37,490 nucleotides of DNA from JAHJBR01 sp040757035 (GTDB lineage: Archaea > Micrarchaeota > Micrarchaeia > Anstonellales > Bilamarchaeaceae): contig JBFLYM010000006.1 in NCBI GenBank assembly GCA_040757035.1, forward strand, positions 1 through 37,490, written 5' to 3'. The notes beneath the pieces are model-generated. The model did no database searches. It was not told the DNA's origin and worked only from the letters and a program-made list of their open reading frames with translations. Positions 15,276-23,921 of the stretch are shown here, piece after piece; the stretch's first letter is position 1; the number at the start of each line of letters is the position of its first letter. Both the position numbers and the translations under genes were made by a program.

Positions 15276-16184
15276 TCATATGATAGTGGATGTGGCTGTC
15301 TTTTGTTGTTTTTCAACAAGATGCGCAATAAATACAAACCATGCAACCCCTATTGCAAACATGAGAGTATACGAAATAATATATCCTAATATCATACCAC
15401 AATATGGTATAATACTTAATATTAATTTTACAATCAAAACGAATAGGACTACAATTAAAGCCACTAGCATGAATAAAACAAATTCTATTAAATTAGAAAT
15501 AAATAATCTCCATCCTGCTCTAAGCAATTTAATACTACCTATATTTTCATTACCCATAAAAAACATGGTTATAGCAGCAGCGCTGAAAATATCTAATATT
15601 ATCCATAATAATACAAATACAAATGAAAGTATTAATACAAATATAATTGAAAGTATTGGTATAATTTCTTTGATAAAAGAACCAAAAAAAGAGAGTGATA
15701 ATACAAGGACCACAAAAAGAATCAGAAGGACCAAATTAACAAAAAAAACCAAAATAATTATTGTAAATAGCAGCTTAAAATATTGAATAAAATTAGTTTT
15801 AGCATAATTTATAAGTGTTGATACAGAAGCCATAGTTATTGGCATTACTGTCCCTTTAGAAGTAAGATATATTAATCTAGTGAATATTAACGACATAAAT
15901 ATAAAAAATATTATTAGTGTTATTATATAAAATGCAATCCATAATATTAAAGGTAAACCTATTGTAGTAATACTACTAATTACATCTAAGATAGTAGGAT
16001 TCTCAGAAGACAATACATGAGCAGTGTTTATACCTCCAATTATCCCTCCTATTATCAAACTTCCAACTGTAATTACAAATAAAGCGAATAAAAAAGCAAT
16101 TTGAAGAAGAGCATAAAGTATCAAATTTGTTTTATTTTTCGTAATAAGATCGTACGTTTCTTGAATCGTTTGTTTGATGTACAT
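15276..16184 (-). CDS. Polytopic membrane protein, copy 2
   Basis: 302-aa paralog of 12915-13793, with the same start (MYIKQTIQETYDLITKNKT), the same GNENIGSIKLLRAGWRL loop and an identical C terminus (VEKQQKTATSTII). The middle segments have diverged and contain a few extra residues around the first external loop and the third and fourth membrane segments. The promoter is copied as well: TTTATATATT at about 16208-16217, 25-30 nt upstream of the ATG at 16184. DNA similarity stops at about 16217, so the duplicated block covers 15234-16217 and 12873-13836. Function unknown; divergence of the pore-like middle with conserved ends suggests different substrates or partners. Confidence 0.75.
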   Translation of the reverse strand: MYIKQTIQETYDLITKNKTNLILYALLQIAFLFALFVITVGSLIIGGIIGGINTAHVLSSENPTILDVISSITTIGLPLILWIAFYIITLIIFFIFMSLIFTRLIYLTSKGTVMPITMASVSTLINYAKTNFIQYFKLLFTIIILVFFVNLVLLILFVVLVLSLSFFGSFIKEIIPILSIIFVLILSFVFVLLWIILDIFSAAAITMFFMGNENIGSIKLLRAGWRLFISNLIEFVLFMLVALIVVLFVLIVKLILSIIPYCGMILGYIISYTLMFAIGVAWFVFIAHLVEKQQKTATSTII

Positions 16185-16468
16185 AAGAAATTTGTATGAG
16201 TAAATTAAATATATAAATCTTCCCCCGTAAAAGTTTATAAATTGCACGGATTATCTCGAAAACTCGCACCGAAAAGCGTAAGAATTTTTCTGTTGAATAT
16301 TATTCGACTGTTAAATGATCGAAAATTATATAGAAAAATTAAGCAACGTCGTGAATCGCGAACTCGTCGAGATGGGAAAATTTTAAACTGTTATCTTCCC
16401 CCACTTTTCTTTATTAGTTTTTTAAAAAGAAAATTTATAACGAATCATTTTCAAGAGCGGAGGCGCTA

Positions 16469-16609
16469 ATGGAACAATTTGCGGAATTTGGGCAGGAAAT
16501 GACCAGTATGCCTCTTTCGCTAGCGAAAAACCGCGTGTATCAAGCTGACGAACACGCACCAAGCGGATGTACTGACATCACTCCGCGGTGTACAGACTTA
16601 AAGGTGTGA
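16469..16609 (+). CDS. Small protein (46 aa), unknown
   Basis: The ATG at 16469 has a strong ribosome-binding site, CGGAGG at 16459-16464, and a TATA-like AAATTTATAA at about 16430-16439, 30 nt before it. The soluble 46-aa product begins MEQFAEFGQEMTSMPLSLAK and ends with two Cys (SGCTDITPRC) and a short basic tail. No transmembrane segment or family is recognised. The gene lies 71 bp upstream of the 239-aa unknown gene in the same direction and may form a unit with it. The control signals make it a better gene than its length suggests. Confidence 0.6.
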   Translation: MEQFAEFGQEMTSMPLSLAKNRVYQADEHAPSGCTDITPRCTDLKV

Positions 16610-16680
16610 CAAATGATGTATTTTAAATATTTCGCTACAAAATATGATTAATTGTGATATCAAAAATTAGAGGTGAAACT

Positions 16681-17400
16681 ATGGATTGTTCTTTAAGCGG
16701 TATTAAGTTGACGTTACAGCAGAAAGATTTGTTTAACCAGAAGGAGATGTTTGATATTTACAAAGAAATCCGCAGAAAACACCCCGGGTTTGTCATTGCA
16801 TCTGTAAAGAATGTAGATACAGCGATAAAGAAGGGCTGTTATCTCAACGATAGGATACCGAGGTGGGTCAGGACTGACCAATATGCTGCTTATAAACTAG
16901 ATCCAGAAGAGCCTCTCGGCGAAGAAGTTACGTGGTCTGAGGCAGGAATCCATTATAAGCTCCTAATCCCAGACGTTCCAATCATGTTTGGTGAAAAAGA
17001 AATGAATTTACAGAAGGTGGTCGGCATGGTGGTTTACGATTCAATTGATTTGCTTAAACTCGAACAAACAGATATTAATTCGTACACGGTTTCAGTAGTT
17101 GATCCAACTGCTCTTGAAAATAAAGTTTGGTCAGTTAATTTCATGAGAGGCGGCTGGGCTTTGACTGACAAACACGGATTTCCACTTGCTGACCAACCAA
17201 GTTCTTTAAGCAATGATGCGGCCAGATACGGTTTGGTAATGTCAAACGATTCTGAAGAGAGTATAATAGGCTGGCATGGTTCTGTTATCCGCGTCGACGG
17301 CTACCTAAATCACGAGTTCAAGCGTTACGTCTACGCCAGCCATCCCTGGTCCTCCATGTCGGAGGTGATGTTAGTTAAGGAACAATCATTTTATTTATAA
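16681..17400 (+). CDS. Hypothetical protein (239 aa)
   Basis: The start at 16681 is set by GAGGTGAAACT directly upstream; a longer frame from 16654 is less likely. The protein is soluble, mixed alpha/beta, with a basic stretch KEIRRKHPGFVIASVKN early on, a Trp-rich middle and C-terminal third (KVWSVNFMRGGWAL, IIGWHGSVIRV, YASHPWSS) and no Cys-metal site or Walker motif. The N-terminal part may fold separately. I do not recognise the family. Base composition is somewhat richer in G+C than its neighbours, and it stands with the 46-aa gene between a duplicated region and a conserved protease operon, so a recently acquired pair is possible. Its 3' end overlaps the converging gene by 10 bp. Confidence 0.75.
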   Translation: MDCSLSGIKLTLQQKDLFNQKEMFDIYKEIRRKHPGFVIASVKNVDTAIKKGCYLNDRIPRWVRTDQYAAYKLDPEEPLGEEVTWSEAGIHYKLLIPDVPIMFGEKEMNLQKVVGMVVYDSIDLLKLEQTDINSYTVSVVDPTALENKVWSVNFMRGGWALTDKHGFPLADQPSSLSNDAARYGLVMSNDSEESIIGWHGSVIRVDGYLNHEFKRYVYASHPWSSMSEVMLVKEQSFYL

Positions 17401-18317
17401 TATCCGCTTCCGTTTGTTTTCAGAATAATTGTTCCATTTAAATCGGTCCTTAAAATTTCTGCTCCTATTATCCTTAATCGCGTAAGCGTTCCGTCATCAG
17501 GATGCCCATAATTATTTTCACCAACTTCAATAATTGCGAGTGTTGGCGTAACTCTGTTTAAAAATTCGGTTGAGCTTGCGAATTTGCTTCCATGATGCGC
17601 CACCTTTAGTACATCTGCATCTATATTTTCGCTTAAAAGCGAGCGTTCACATTCGCCATCGCAATCTGCATCCATAAGGAGTTTAAAGTCTCCAAAATAA
17701 AGCATAAAAACAATTGAATTTTGGTTTGGCTGCTCAGAACCGGTATTTGCGTGCAAAATTTTCATACGTGCGTTATTCAATTGATAAATTTCGTATTTTT
17801 TTGGGATAATTAGCGTTTTATTATTTAAATAAGCGATTGTTTTATTATATACCGCGTTGTTTCTTTTTTGTCCATCCATAATCACATTTTTAACATAAAA
17901 CTTCTGTAAAATTTCAGCGCACCCTCCGATATGATCAAAATCAGTGTGCGTAATAATCAGATAATCTAATTTCCATACGCTTAAGTTTGTAAGGTAGCCG
18001 ATTATTTTATCTCCGGCATTTGAAGTTCCACAATCAACGAGCATCGTGTAATCACCAGTCCTGAAAAAAATAGAATCGCCTTGGCTCACGTTAAGAAAAT
18101 GTATTTCAAGTGTGCTATTAAACGCGTTGTTTGCATTGTTTGTATTGGTTACATTGAATATACCAAATATACTGTTTATGCTAATTGCATTAATTGCACG
18201 GTTATCTCCAAATTTCAGTTCAAAATTCTCTGCGATCCACAATACCGCGGATATAATTACTACAATAAAAAATAACGCAAGCGGTGTAAGTAATTTTATT
18301 CTTTTTCTTTTAGCCAT
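17391..18317 (-). CDS. ComEC-like metallo-beta-lactamase hydrolase, membrane anchored
   Basis: 308 aa: a basic N terminus, one membrane helix (12-28), an Asn-rich linker (about 50-68), then a metallo-beta-lactamase fold. Metal-binding residues are visible in HTDFDHIGG (124-132), which is the ComEC-type HxDxDH motif, and later in LKVAHHGSKFASS and EVGENNYGHPD. The protein lacks the ComEC channel, so it resembles the free-standing late-competence-like hydrolases found outside the cytoplasm in archaea; a nuclease or phosphodiesterase role is likely, not proven. The ATG immediately follows the stop of the site-2 protease gene (TAAATG), so both are made from one message. Confidence 0.85.
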   Translation of the reverse strand: MAKRKRIKLLTPLALFFIVVIISAVLWIAENFELKFGDNRAINAISINSIFGIFNVTNTNNANNAFNSTLEIHFLNVSQGDSIFFRTGDYTMLVDCGTSNAGDKIIGYLTNLSVWKLDYLIITHTDFDHIGGCAEILQKFYVKNVIMDGQKRNNAVYNKTIAYLNNKTLIIPKKYEIYQLNNARMKILHANTGSEQPNQNSIVFMLYFGDFKLLMDADCDGECERSLLSENIDADVLKVAHHGSKFASSTEFLNRVTPTLAIIEVGENNYGHPDDGTLTRLRIIGAEILRTDLNGTIILKTNGSGYYK

Positions 18318-19658
18318 TTAAATAAACCATGGAAGAAAATTAACTAAAAATGCCAATGCTGTAATTGATGAAAGTGTGGTAAGTATCATTTTTTTGTTTA
18401 TATTTATCTCCAGTATCTTATAACCATCAAAAAATGGTAAAGGAAGAAGATTCACAAGAGCTATTATAAAATTCAACGAGAATGTTAAACCAAGTAAATT
18501 ATATATAAATTGTAAACCAGGATTGGAAAATCTTGCAAGAAAAAACATTTCTGAAAGATTGTAAGCAGTAGATTCTCCTTGTTTGATAATTGTTTTGAGT
18601 ATACCCTTATTTGTTTCAAATGTAAGTGCTGTATTATATTTGGTTCGATCATCAGCATTTTTTAAAAATTCGGCTGCGTCCTGCCCATTTATCTTATAGA
18701 TTATACTGCCATCGTAGTTTCCGCCAAATACGAGCAGTCCGGTTTCTTTATATGGTATAGTCGCAAACAAAAATCCTAAAAAAACAAGAAATACAAAGAG
18801 CGAGGTAAAGAGATTTGCCGTGCTTCCTGCAATAAGTACGTGATTTTGTTTTTCGTTGTTTAATTTTCTTAGCATATTTTCGTCAGGTTCAACAAACGCT
18901 CCTATTGGAAGTATTCCGAAAAGAACCACACCGGAAGAAAGAATTTTTATTCTTGCGATTTTTGCGAGAACTGCGTGCGCACCCTCATGTACAACGAGTA
19001 TTATTATAAGTGCGAGTATTCCTTCGGCAAAAGATATATTTATTCCAGGAAGTATCAAAGTTGCGCCAGGAGCCACTTTTCCAATTGTGTTGGTTCCATA
19101 AAATATTGTACTTATTATTGCGAGCAAAATCGTTACACTATGTACGAGCAGACTTAGCAATACTATGAGCGCAAAACCGCCTAGATAAAATAATATGATC
19201 ATCATTAATGAAGGAATCGCGCTCATCGTTTTGGATGCGGATAATTCGTCTCCACTCAGTGTTCCGAGCAAAAAAGGAAATATCGCTGGCGCGACACAGA
19301 AACTAAGTATACTCATAACAATTAAACCAAAAAACAAAATAATTGCGCGTTGTTTTACCGGCCTTTTTATTATAAAAACTGAGAGTATACCATAAGCCAA
19401 TGTTAGACCTAAATCTGCAAAAAGTTTCCACGCGCTTTCGTTTTTCGCGAGCGTTTCAATTGTCTTTAAACCCCTATCGCCTCTAATGAATAGCATACCC
19501 CACTCATCCTTTATTCTTATTTGTTTGCCAAGCAATTTACTTATTATATACATTAAGAAGATAGCCAACCCAAATTTTATTACTGCAGAAAGCGAGGAAC
19601 TTATTATCATTATAAGCCCGCCAATTCCGCAAAGAATAATAAGTAAAATAAAAAACAT
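18318..19658 (-). CDS. Site-2 protease-like M50 metalloprotease
   Basis: 446-aa intramembrane zinc protease. The catalytic HEGAH (224-228) lies in a hydrophobic segment, and the third zinc ligand is in NLLPLPFFDGYKI near residue 412. Between them is an extracytoplasmic PDZ-like insertion with a VFGGNYDGSIIYKINGQDAAEFL segment. The N-terminal 190 residues add about five membrane segments, including a soluble loop (KDEWGMLFIRGDRGLKTI). Such proteases cleave membrane-spanning substrates in regulated proteolysis. The stop abuts the start of the MBL gene. A possible TATA region lies at about 19680-19690. Confidence 0.88.
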   Translation of the reverse strand: MFFILLIILCGIGGLIMIISSSLSAVIKFGLAIFLMYIISKLLGKQIRIKDEWGMLFIRGDRGLKTIETLAKNESAWKLFADLGLTLAYGILSVFIIKRPVKQRAIILFFGLIVMSILSFCVAPAIFPFLLGTLSGDELSASKTMSAIPSLMMIILFYLGGFALIVLLSLLVHSVTILLAIISTIFYGTNTIGKVAPGATLILPGINISFAEGILALIIILVVHEGAHAVLAKIARIKILSSGVVLFGILPIGAFVEPDENMLRKLNNEKQNHVLIAGSTANLFTSLFVFLVFLGFLFATIPYKETGLLVFGGNYDGSIIYKINGQDAAEFLKNADDRTKYNTALTFETNKGILKTIIKQGESTAYNLSEMFFLARFSNPGLQFIYNLLGLTFSLNFIIALVNLLPLPFFDGYKILEININKKMILTTLSSITALAFLVNFLPWFI

Positions 19659-19709
19659 GAAGAACAGTAAATTCGCAACTAAATAAAAAGCTTCGCATTT
19701 CGGATTTTT

Positions 19710-20858
19710 CTAATCCTTTCCCTCCATTTCACTCAGAATATACTCTCCGAATAGAGAATGGAATAATTGATATTTGCCCCTTTTAATTCTTCCAAGACAG
19801 CTTCTTTCTACAAGCCGTGTAAGTGGCGTTCCTATAGACGTTGGGTCCTTATTGACTTTTTTGGAAATTTCTTTAAGTGAAAGATCGCTCTTCTTTTTAG
19901 CAATTATATGTAATATCCTTTGTTCCTCCGTACTTGAGTTTTCTAGCATATCAGAAAATAACTGATCAGCCAGATGTTTCATAAACGCAGGTTTCAAGGT
20001 ATTATAGTCATTAAGCGTAATTAGTTTTTTATCACTTTCAAATAATATGTATCCAATTACCTGAACAACATAAGGATGTCCTTCGCTATCTTTTATTATT
20101 CTATTTAAAACATTTTTTTCTAATGCAATGCCATTTTCTTTTAACGGTTTTTCAATTGCTGCCTTTACTTCCTCCGGTTTTAGAGGATTTAAAGTAATTG
20201 GTGTGAAAAATCTAGCTAATGGAGAGTGAAGCTCTTTGATTTCTCTGAAAAGCCCTATTTTGCCTGATAAGATCAGCATATAACTACAGTGGGTTTCAGA
20301 TAGCCTCAGAAAAATGTTTCTCAAATAATGCAAGGAACCTTCTATTTGTTCAAGCTGCTCTGCTTCATCTATCATTATGATTATTGCTGGTATTTTATCT
20401 TTTACTTTATCCCACATCTCCTGTAGTTTATAACGGAATTCTATCTTTGTTTCTACTTCGCTTCCTTGTCTTGGTCCAGCTTTTAGCACACCTAAAGAGA
20501 GAGCAACATTGTACTTCTGAAAGAAATCTTTCAAAGTAATCGCACCTTTATCAACTAACGAATAAGCAATTCCAGATCTTTTAAGCTCGGTAAGTATTTG
20601 CGTTACTAAGTGCTCTATTGATTTGATTGCCGGATCAAGTTCTATTCTAGCAACCATAATCCTTTGATTTTTGGCAAGATGTTGAAGATATCTCAACAGA
20701 GAGGTTTTTCCAATTCCCCGTTCACCCAATATTGCCAAATGATGCGGATTACCATCCTTTGTATTTTTTAAATACTGCTCAAATCTTGCTATCTCCTCGC
20801 TTCTTCCTACGAAATATTCCGGCTCAACTATCGCGCCTGGTCTAAATGGGTTTCCCAT
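19710..20858 (-). CDS. AAA/STAND ATPase with winged helix
   Basis: 382 aa. It begins with the NPFRPGAIV.PEYFVGR box typical of Orc/STAND-like archaeal ATPases, followed by Walker A GERGIGKTS (45-53), Walker B IIIMIDEAEQ (158-167), a sensor segment MLILSGKIGLF and an arginine-rich PLARFF. The last 80 residues form a winged-helix DNA-binding domain (DLSLKEISKKVNKDPTSIGTPLTRL). COG1672-like. It is not Orc1/Cdc6 itself, since the initiator-specific region is not seen. Function unknown; DNA-associated regulation is plausible. Its promoter likely lies in the AT-rich block at about 20870-20950. Confidence 0.82.
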   Translation of the reverse strand: MGNPFRPGAIVEPEYFVGRSEEIARFEQYLKNTKDGNPHHLAILGERGIGKTSLLRYLQHLAKNQRIMVARIELDPAIKSIEHLVTQILTELKRSGIAYSLVDKGAITLKDFFQKYNVALSLGVLKAGPRQGSEVETKIEFRYKLQEMWDKVKDKIPAIIIMIDEAEQLEQIEGSLHYLRNIFLRLSETHCSYMLILSGKIGLFREIKELHSPLARFFTPITLNPLKPEEVKAAIEKPLKENGIALEKNVLNRIIKDSEGHPYVVQVIGYILFESDKKLITLNDYNTLKPAFMKHLADQLFSDMLENSSTEEQRILHIIAKKKSDLSLKEISKKVNKDPTSIGTPLTRLVERSCLGRIKRGKYQLFHSLFGEYILSEMEGKD

Positions 20859-20969
20859 AAAACCACCAATTTAACAAATTTGACGAATTAAACAAATTTT
20901 TGTTTAAAGCGTTTAAAACGTTTAAAATTATATGTGGTGCTAAATTTATAAAGCTATTCTTACGTCGTA

Positions 20970-21200
20970 CTGAAGCAAGCTTTTTATTTACTTGCACCGC
21001 TAATTTATATTCGTAGCTCATTGGGCTAAAGCGTGCTACATTGAGCAGGACCCTGAAGAGCGAAGCTTATCTTTGGGAGCTAGAGAACAAAACACCGTCT
21101 GAATTGTGCTGTAGTTGCTTTAGAATGTGTACATGACTTGTATTCAATGCGTCCAAAATTTTTGCGTCTAAACCTTACACCCAGTTCAGTGAGATCTAAA
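20970..21200 (+). ncRNA. Possible structured RNA in a 400-nt gene-free gap
   Basis: Between the ATPase (ends 20858) and the secretion ATPase (starts 21259) no reading frame is convincing. TATA-like boxes stand at 20942-20951 (AAATTTATAA) and 21002-21011. The DNA downstream is less AT-rich than usual spacers and shows hairpins: GCAAG/CTTGC around 20976-20997, TGCT/AGCA around 21035-21048, and a CCC..AAGA-GCGAAGC-..TCTT..GGG hairpin at about 21053-21080 with a very stable GCGAAGC tip. TAGCTCATTGGGCTAAAGC (21015-21033) looks like a tRNA D-arm, but no anticodon or T-arm follows. I do not see RNase P, SRP or 5S signatures. Confidence 0.3.
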
Positions 21201-21258
21201 CTCGTATTAAAAAAGTAAGATTAATAAAATAAATCTTCTAAAATGAAAACATGATACA

Positions 21259-22998
21259 ATGATACAAACAAAAATTGATGGAATAATTGACATAGTCCGC
21301 ACTTCTGAAGGTAAATTAATAACATTTAAGGAAATAGCCGAGCGGTTTGGTTCTGATGTTTTAGAAATTGAACAGATTGCACGCATATTTGAAAAAAACT
21401 TTGTATTTGAGACGGTTTATCCGCTCAATCCGTTTGAGCACCCTGGAATAGATGCTGTAAAAGAACTTCCAAAAGTAATTGAACCTGAAATACCAGAAGG
21501 CAACGTTATAGAAAAATATGAAATTAATGCAGAAAATGGGCATATCTCAGGTAATGTTTTTATACTTGAAGTTCCAGGTGAGCGAGGGAAGATCTATTTC
21601 CTAAAAAAACAAAAAGTAAGCAATTACACCAAAATTTATCTTAATTATTTGCAAGATAAAGTTGCTCTTGAACTTCCTCCTGAAACCATGCAAATGACTG
21701 ATGAGGAACAAAAAAAAGGGGTATACAAGCGTCAGTGTGAACTCACAGAAAAGTATCTTAGCAAAATAGAGAAAGATCCAATTAACATAAGATTGATGTG
21801 CGGTATGATAAGAAGTGTTATGTTTGGTTTGGGTGAAATGGATTCTCTTCTTTGTGATGACTGGCTTGAAGAAATTGGAGTAAACAGAGCCAAAACTCCA
21901 ATATTGGTATATCATCGCAAATATGGCTGGCTCAAAACAAATCTTTTTATGGAAAATAACGACCAAATATTAAATTATTCCGCGCAAATCGCAAGACGCG
22001 TAGGCAAACAAATAAGTACGCTTAATCCGATATTGGATGCGCATTTGGTTACTGGAGACCGAGTAAATGCAACAATGCCGCCAATTTCGCATACAGGAAA
22101 TACCCTAACCATAAGACGCTTTGCAAGGAATCCATGGACGCTCGGACATATGATAAGCAAAAAAATGGGAAATATTAACCCTGAAATGGCGGCGCTACTC
22201 TGGCAAGCGATACATTATGAAATGAGTATTTTGGTCGCAGGAGGAACGGCAAGCGGAAAAACAAGTATACTTAATGCGCTTGCGATGTTTATTCCGCCTT
22301 ATCAGCGCATAGTTTCAATAGAAGATACTCGCGAAATCATGCTTCCATCAATGCACTGGAATTGGATACCGATGGTTACGCGACTTCCAAATCCCGAAGG
22401 TTTGGGTGGAGTTAACATGCTTGATTTGATGATTAACGCATTGCGTATGCGTCCTGATCGCATTATAGTTGGCGAAATCAGAAAAAGCGATGAAGCGCGC
22501 GTACTTTTTGAAGCAATGCAAACCGGGCACAGTGTGTATTCCACTCTGCACGCTGATACTGGATTGCAAGTGGTAAGAAGATTGATTGAACCACCTATAG
22601 AAGTGCCGCCATCCGAACTGGAAGCTGTTGATTTAGTATTGGTACAATATCGCGACAGAAGATCCAATCTGCGTAGAACATCTGAAATTTCGGAAATAAT
22701 CTCTTCTGCAGGAGTACCGGATATAAGCAAATCTTATTTATGGCGCGCAAGAAACGATACATTTGAACTCATAAAACCGCCAAATAAATATGTGCAAAGT
22801 ATTAATCTTCACACTGGAATGACTGAAAAAGAAATTTATGAAGATCAGAAAAGAAAAGCAACCATACTCGTATGGTTGGATAAACATGATTTTATAAATC
22901 TTGAACAAATTGGAAATGCAATAAAATTTTATTATTCGGATGAAGCATCTTTGTATAAAGCAGCAGAACAAGATGTCGGCCCTGAATCGGTATTTTAG
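21259..22998 (+). CDS. Type II/IV pilus secretion ATPase (FlaI/TadA type)
   Basis: Hexameric motor ATPase for assembly of an archaeal type IV pilus-like structure. 579 aa: an N-terminal all-alpha/beta region of about 300 residues, then Walker A GGTASGKTS (328-336), the Asp box EDTREI, Walker B RIIVGEIR and the His box STLHADT. The segment LNPILDAHLVTGDRVNATMPP is the usual linker between domains. It heads a cluster with two FlaJ/TadC-like membrane proteins directly downstream. No pilin gene or prepilin peptidase is visible, so the substrate is elsewhere. Confidence 0.9.
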   Translation: MIQTKIDGIIDIVRTSEGKLITFKEIAERFGSDVLEIEQIARIFEKNFVFETVYPLNPFEHPGIDAVKELPKVIEPEIPEGNVIEKYEINAENGHISGNVFILEVPGERGKIYFLKKQKVSNYTKIYLNYLQDKVALELPPETMQMTDEEQKKGVYKRQCELTEKYLSKIEKDPINIRLMCGMIRSVMFGLGEMDSLLCDDWLEEIGVNRAKTPILVYHRKYGWLKTNLFMENNDQILNYSAQIARRVGKQISTLNPILDAHLVTGDRVNATMPPISHTGNTLTIRRFARNPWTLGHMISKKMGNINPEMAALLWQAIHYEMSILVAGGTASGKTSILNALAMFIPPYQRIVSIEDTREIMLPSMHWNWIPMVTRLPNPEGLGGVNMLDLMINALRMRPDRIIVGEIRKSDEARVLFEAMQTGHSVYSTLHADTGLQVVRRLIEPPIEVPPSELEAVDLVLVQYRDRRSNLRRTSEISEIISSAGVPDISKSYLWRARNDTFELIKPPNKYVQSINLHTGMTEKEIYEDQKRKATILVWLDKHDFINLEQIGNAIKFYYSDEASLYKAAEQDVGPESVF

Positions 22999-23036
22999 TA
23001 CAATAGGTTTTAACATGGGTTTCATGGTGTTTTAGT

Positions 23037-23921
23037 ATGGCATTTGTAAGTCCATTAATATTTATTTCTTTGGATGTTGGGCAACAGATCGCCAACAAAT
23101 TCCGATTTTTTGTTACAAAAATACTCGCCTTTTTCCCCTTGCTTAAATACGACCTAAAAATACTCGGTAATATTGAAGCAGAGGCTTACGTTGCTGCCAA
23201 TTTTATTTCGTCATTAATTATTTCGCTGTTTTTTAGCATACTGATTTTTGTTGCATCAAAAACAATGGCAGATCCAACAAAAGTCAATGTATTTGGACCT
23301 ATAGTAATATTTGCAATATTTTTCATAATTTTCTTTTTTAATATGCTTTATCCTGGCATAAAGGTGCGTACATTTGCAATAAAGATGGATCGTGATCTTT
23401 CTTATGCACTAAAAGATTTGCTTGTACAGATAGAAAGCGGGATTTCGCTTTATGAAGCAATGGTAAATATAGCCCATTCAAATTATGGAGGCATATCTCA
23501 GGAACTTAATACAGTAGTAACAGAAATAAGCGCTGGTACACCGGAATCTTTGGCATTGCAGAAAATGGCGCTCAAAACAAAAAGCGATTATTTCAGAAAG
23601 GCATTGTGGCAGCTCATAAGCTCTTTGGAAAGCGGTGCGAGTATAGCACCTGCCATCAAAACAGTAATAGAAACGCTTGAAGCATATCAACGCAAATCTG
23701 TAAGAGACTATGCTAGCTCGCTGAATTTCATAGTACTTATATATATGCTTATTTCTGCGGCAATCCCATCAATGGGCGTTACTTTTCTCATTGTGCTTTC
23801 GGCGTTTGGAGGATTAAGCATAACAGAAAGCGTAATAATTGGAGTGATAGTCGGTTCGCTACTCGCCCAACTTGCGATAATAGGATATGTGAATAGCGTG
23901 CGACCTACGATATATGAGTGA
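23037..23921 (+). CDS. Type II secretion F-like membrane protein 1 (TadB/FlaJ type)
   Basis: 294-aa platform protein of the pilus assembly machine. Two membrane helices near residues 55-80 and 85-105, a conserved cytoplasmic T2SSF domain (LSYALKDLLVQIESGISLYEAM...ISAGTPESLALQKMA...LWQLISSLESGASIAPAI), and two more helices at the end (about 230-285). It binds the motor ATPase and transmits its motion. The start at 23037 is 38 bp after the ATPase stop. Its last codons overlap the start of the next gene by 8 bp. Confidence 0.85.
   Translation: MAFVSPLIFISLDVGQQIANKFRFFVTKILAFFPLLKYDLKILGNIEAEAYVAANFISSLIISLFFSILIFVASKTMADPTKVNVFGPIVIFAIFFIIFFFNMLYPGIKVRTFAIKMDRDLSYALKDLLVQIESGISLYEAMVNIAHSNYGGISQELNTVVTEISAGTPESLALQKMALKTKSDYFRKALWQLISSLESGASIAPAIKTVIETLEAYQRKSVRDYASSLNFIVLIYMLISAAIPSMGVTFLIVLSAFGGLSITESVIIGVIVGSLLAQLAIIGYVNSVRPTIYE

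Noticed and set aside
16242..16469. 75-aa frame, and a 23-aa frame starting at 16315
   Set aside because: The first has basic, low-complexity content and no start signal; the second follows a stop codon and has no ribosome-binding site. The TATA box at about 16231 may drive something, but I cannot identify it.
21011..21060. tRNA gene starting with a D-arm-like segment
   Set aside because: No anticodon stem, T-arm or acceptor partner could be found by eye, even allowing BHB insertions; kept only as a possible RNA.
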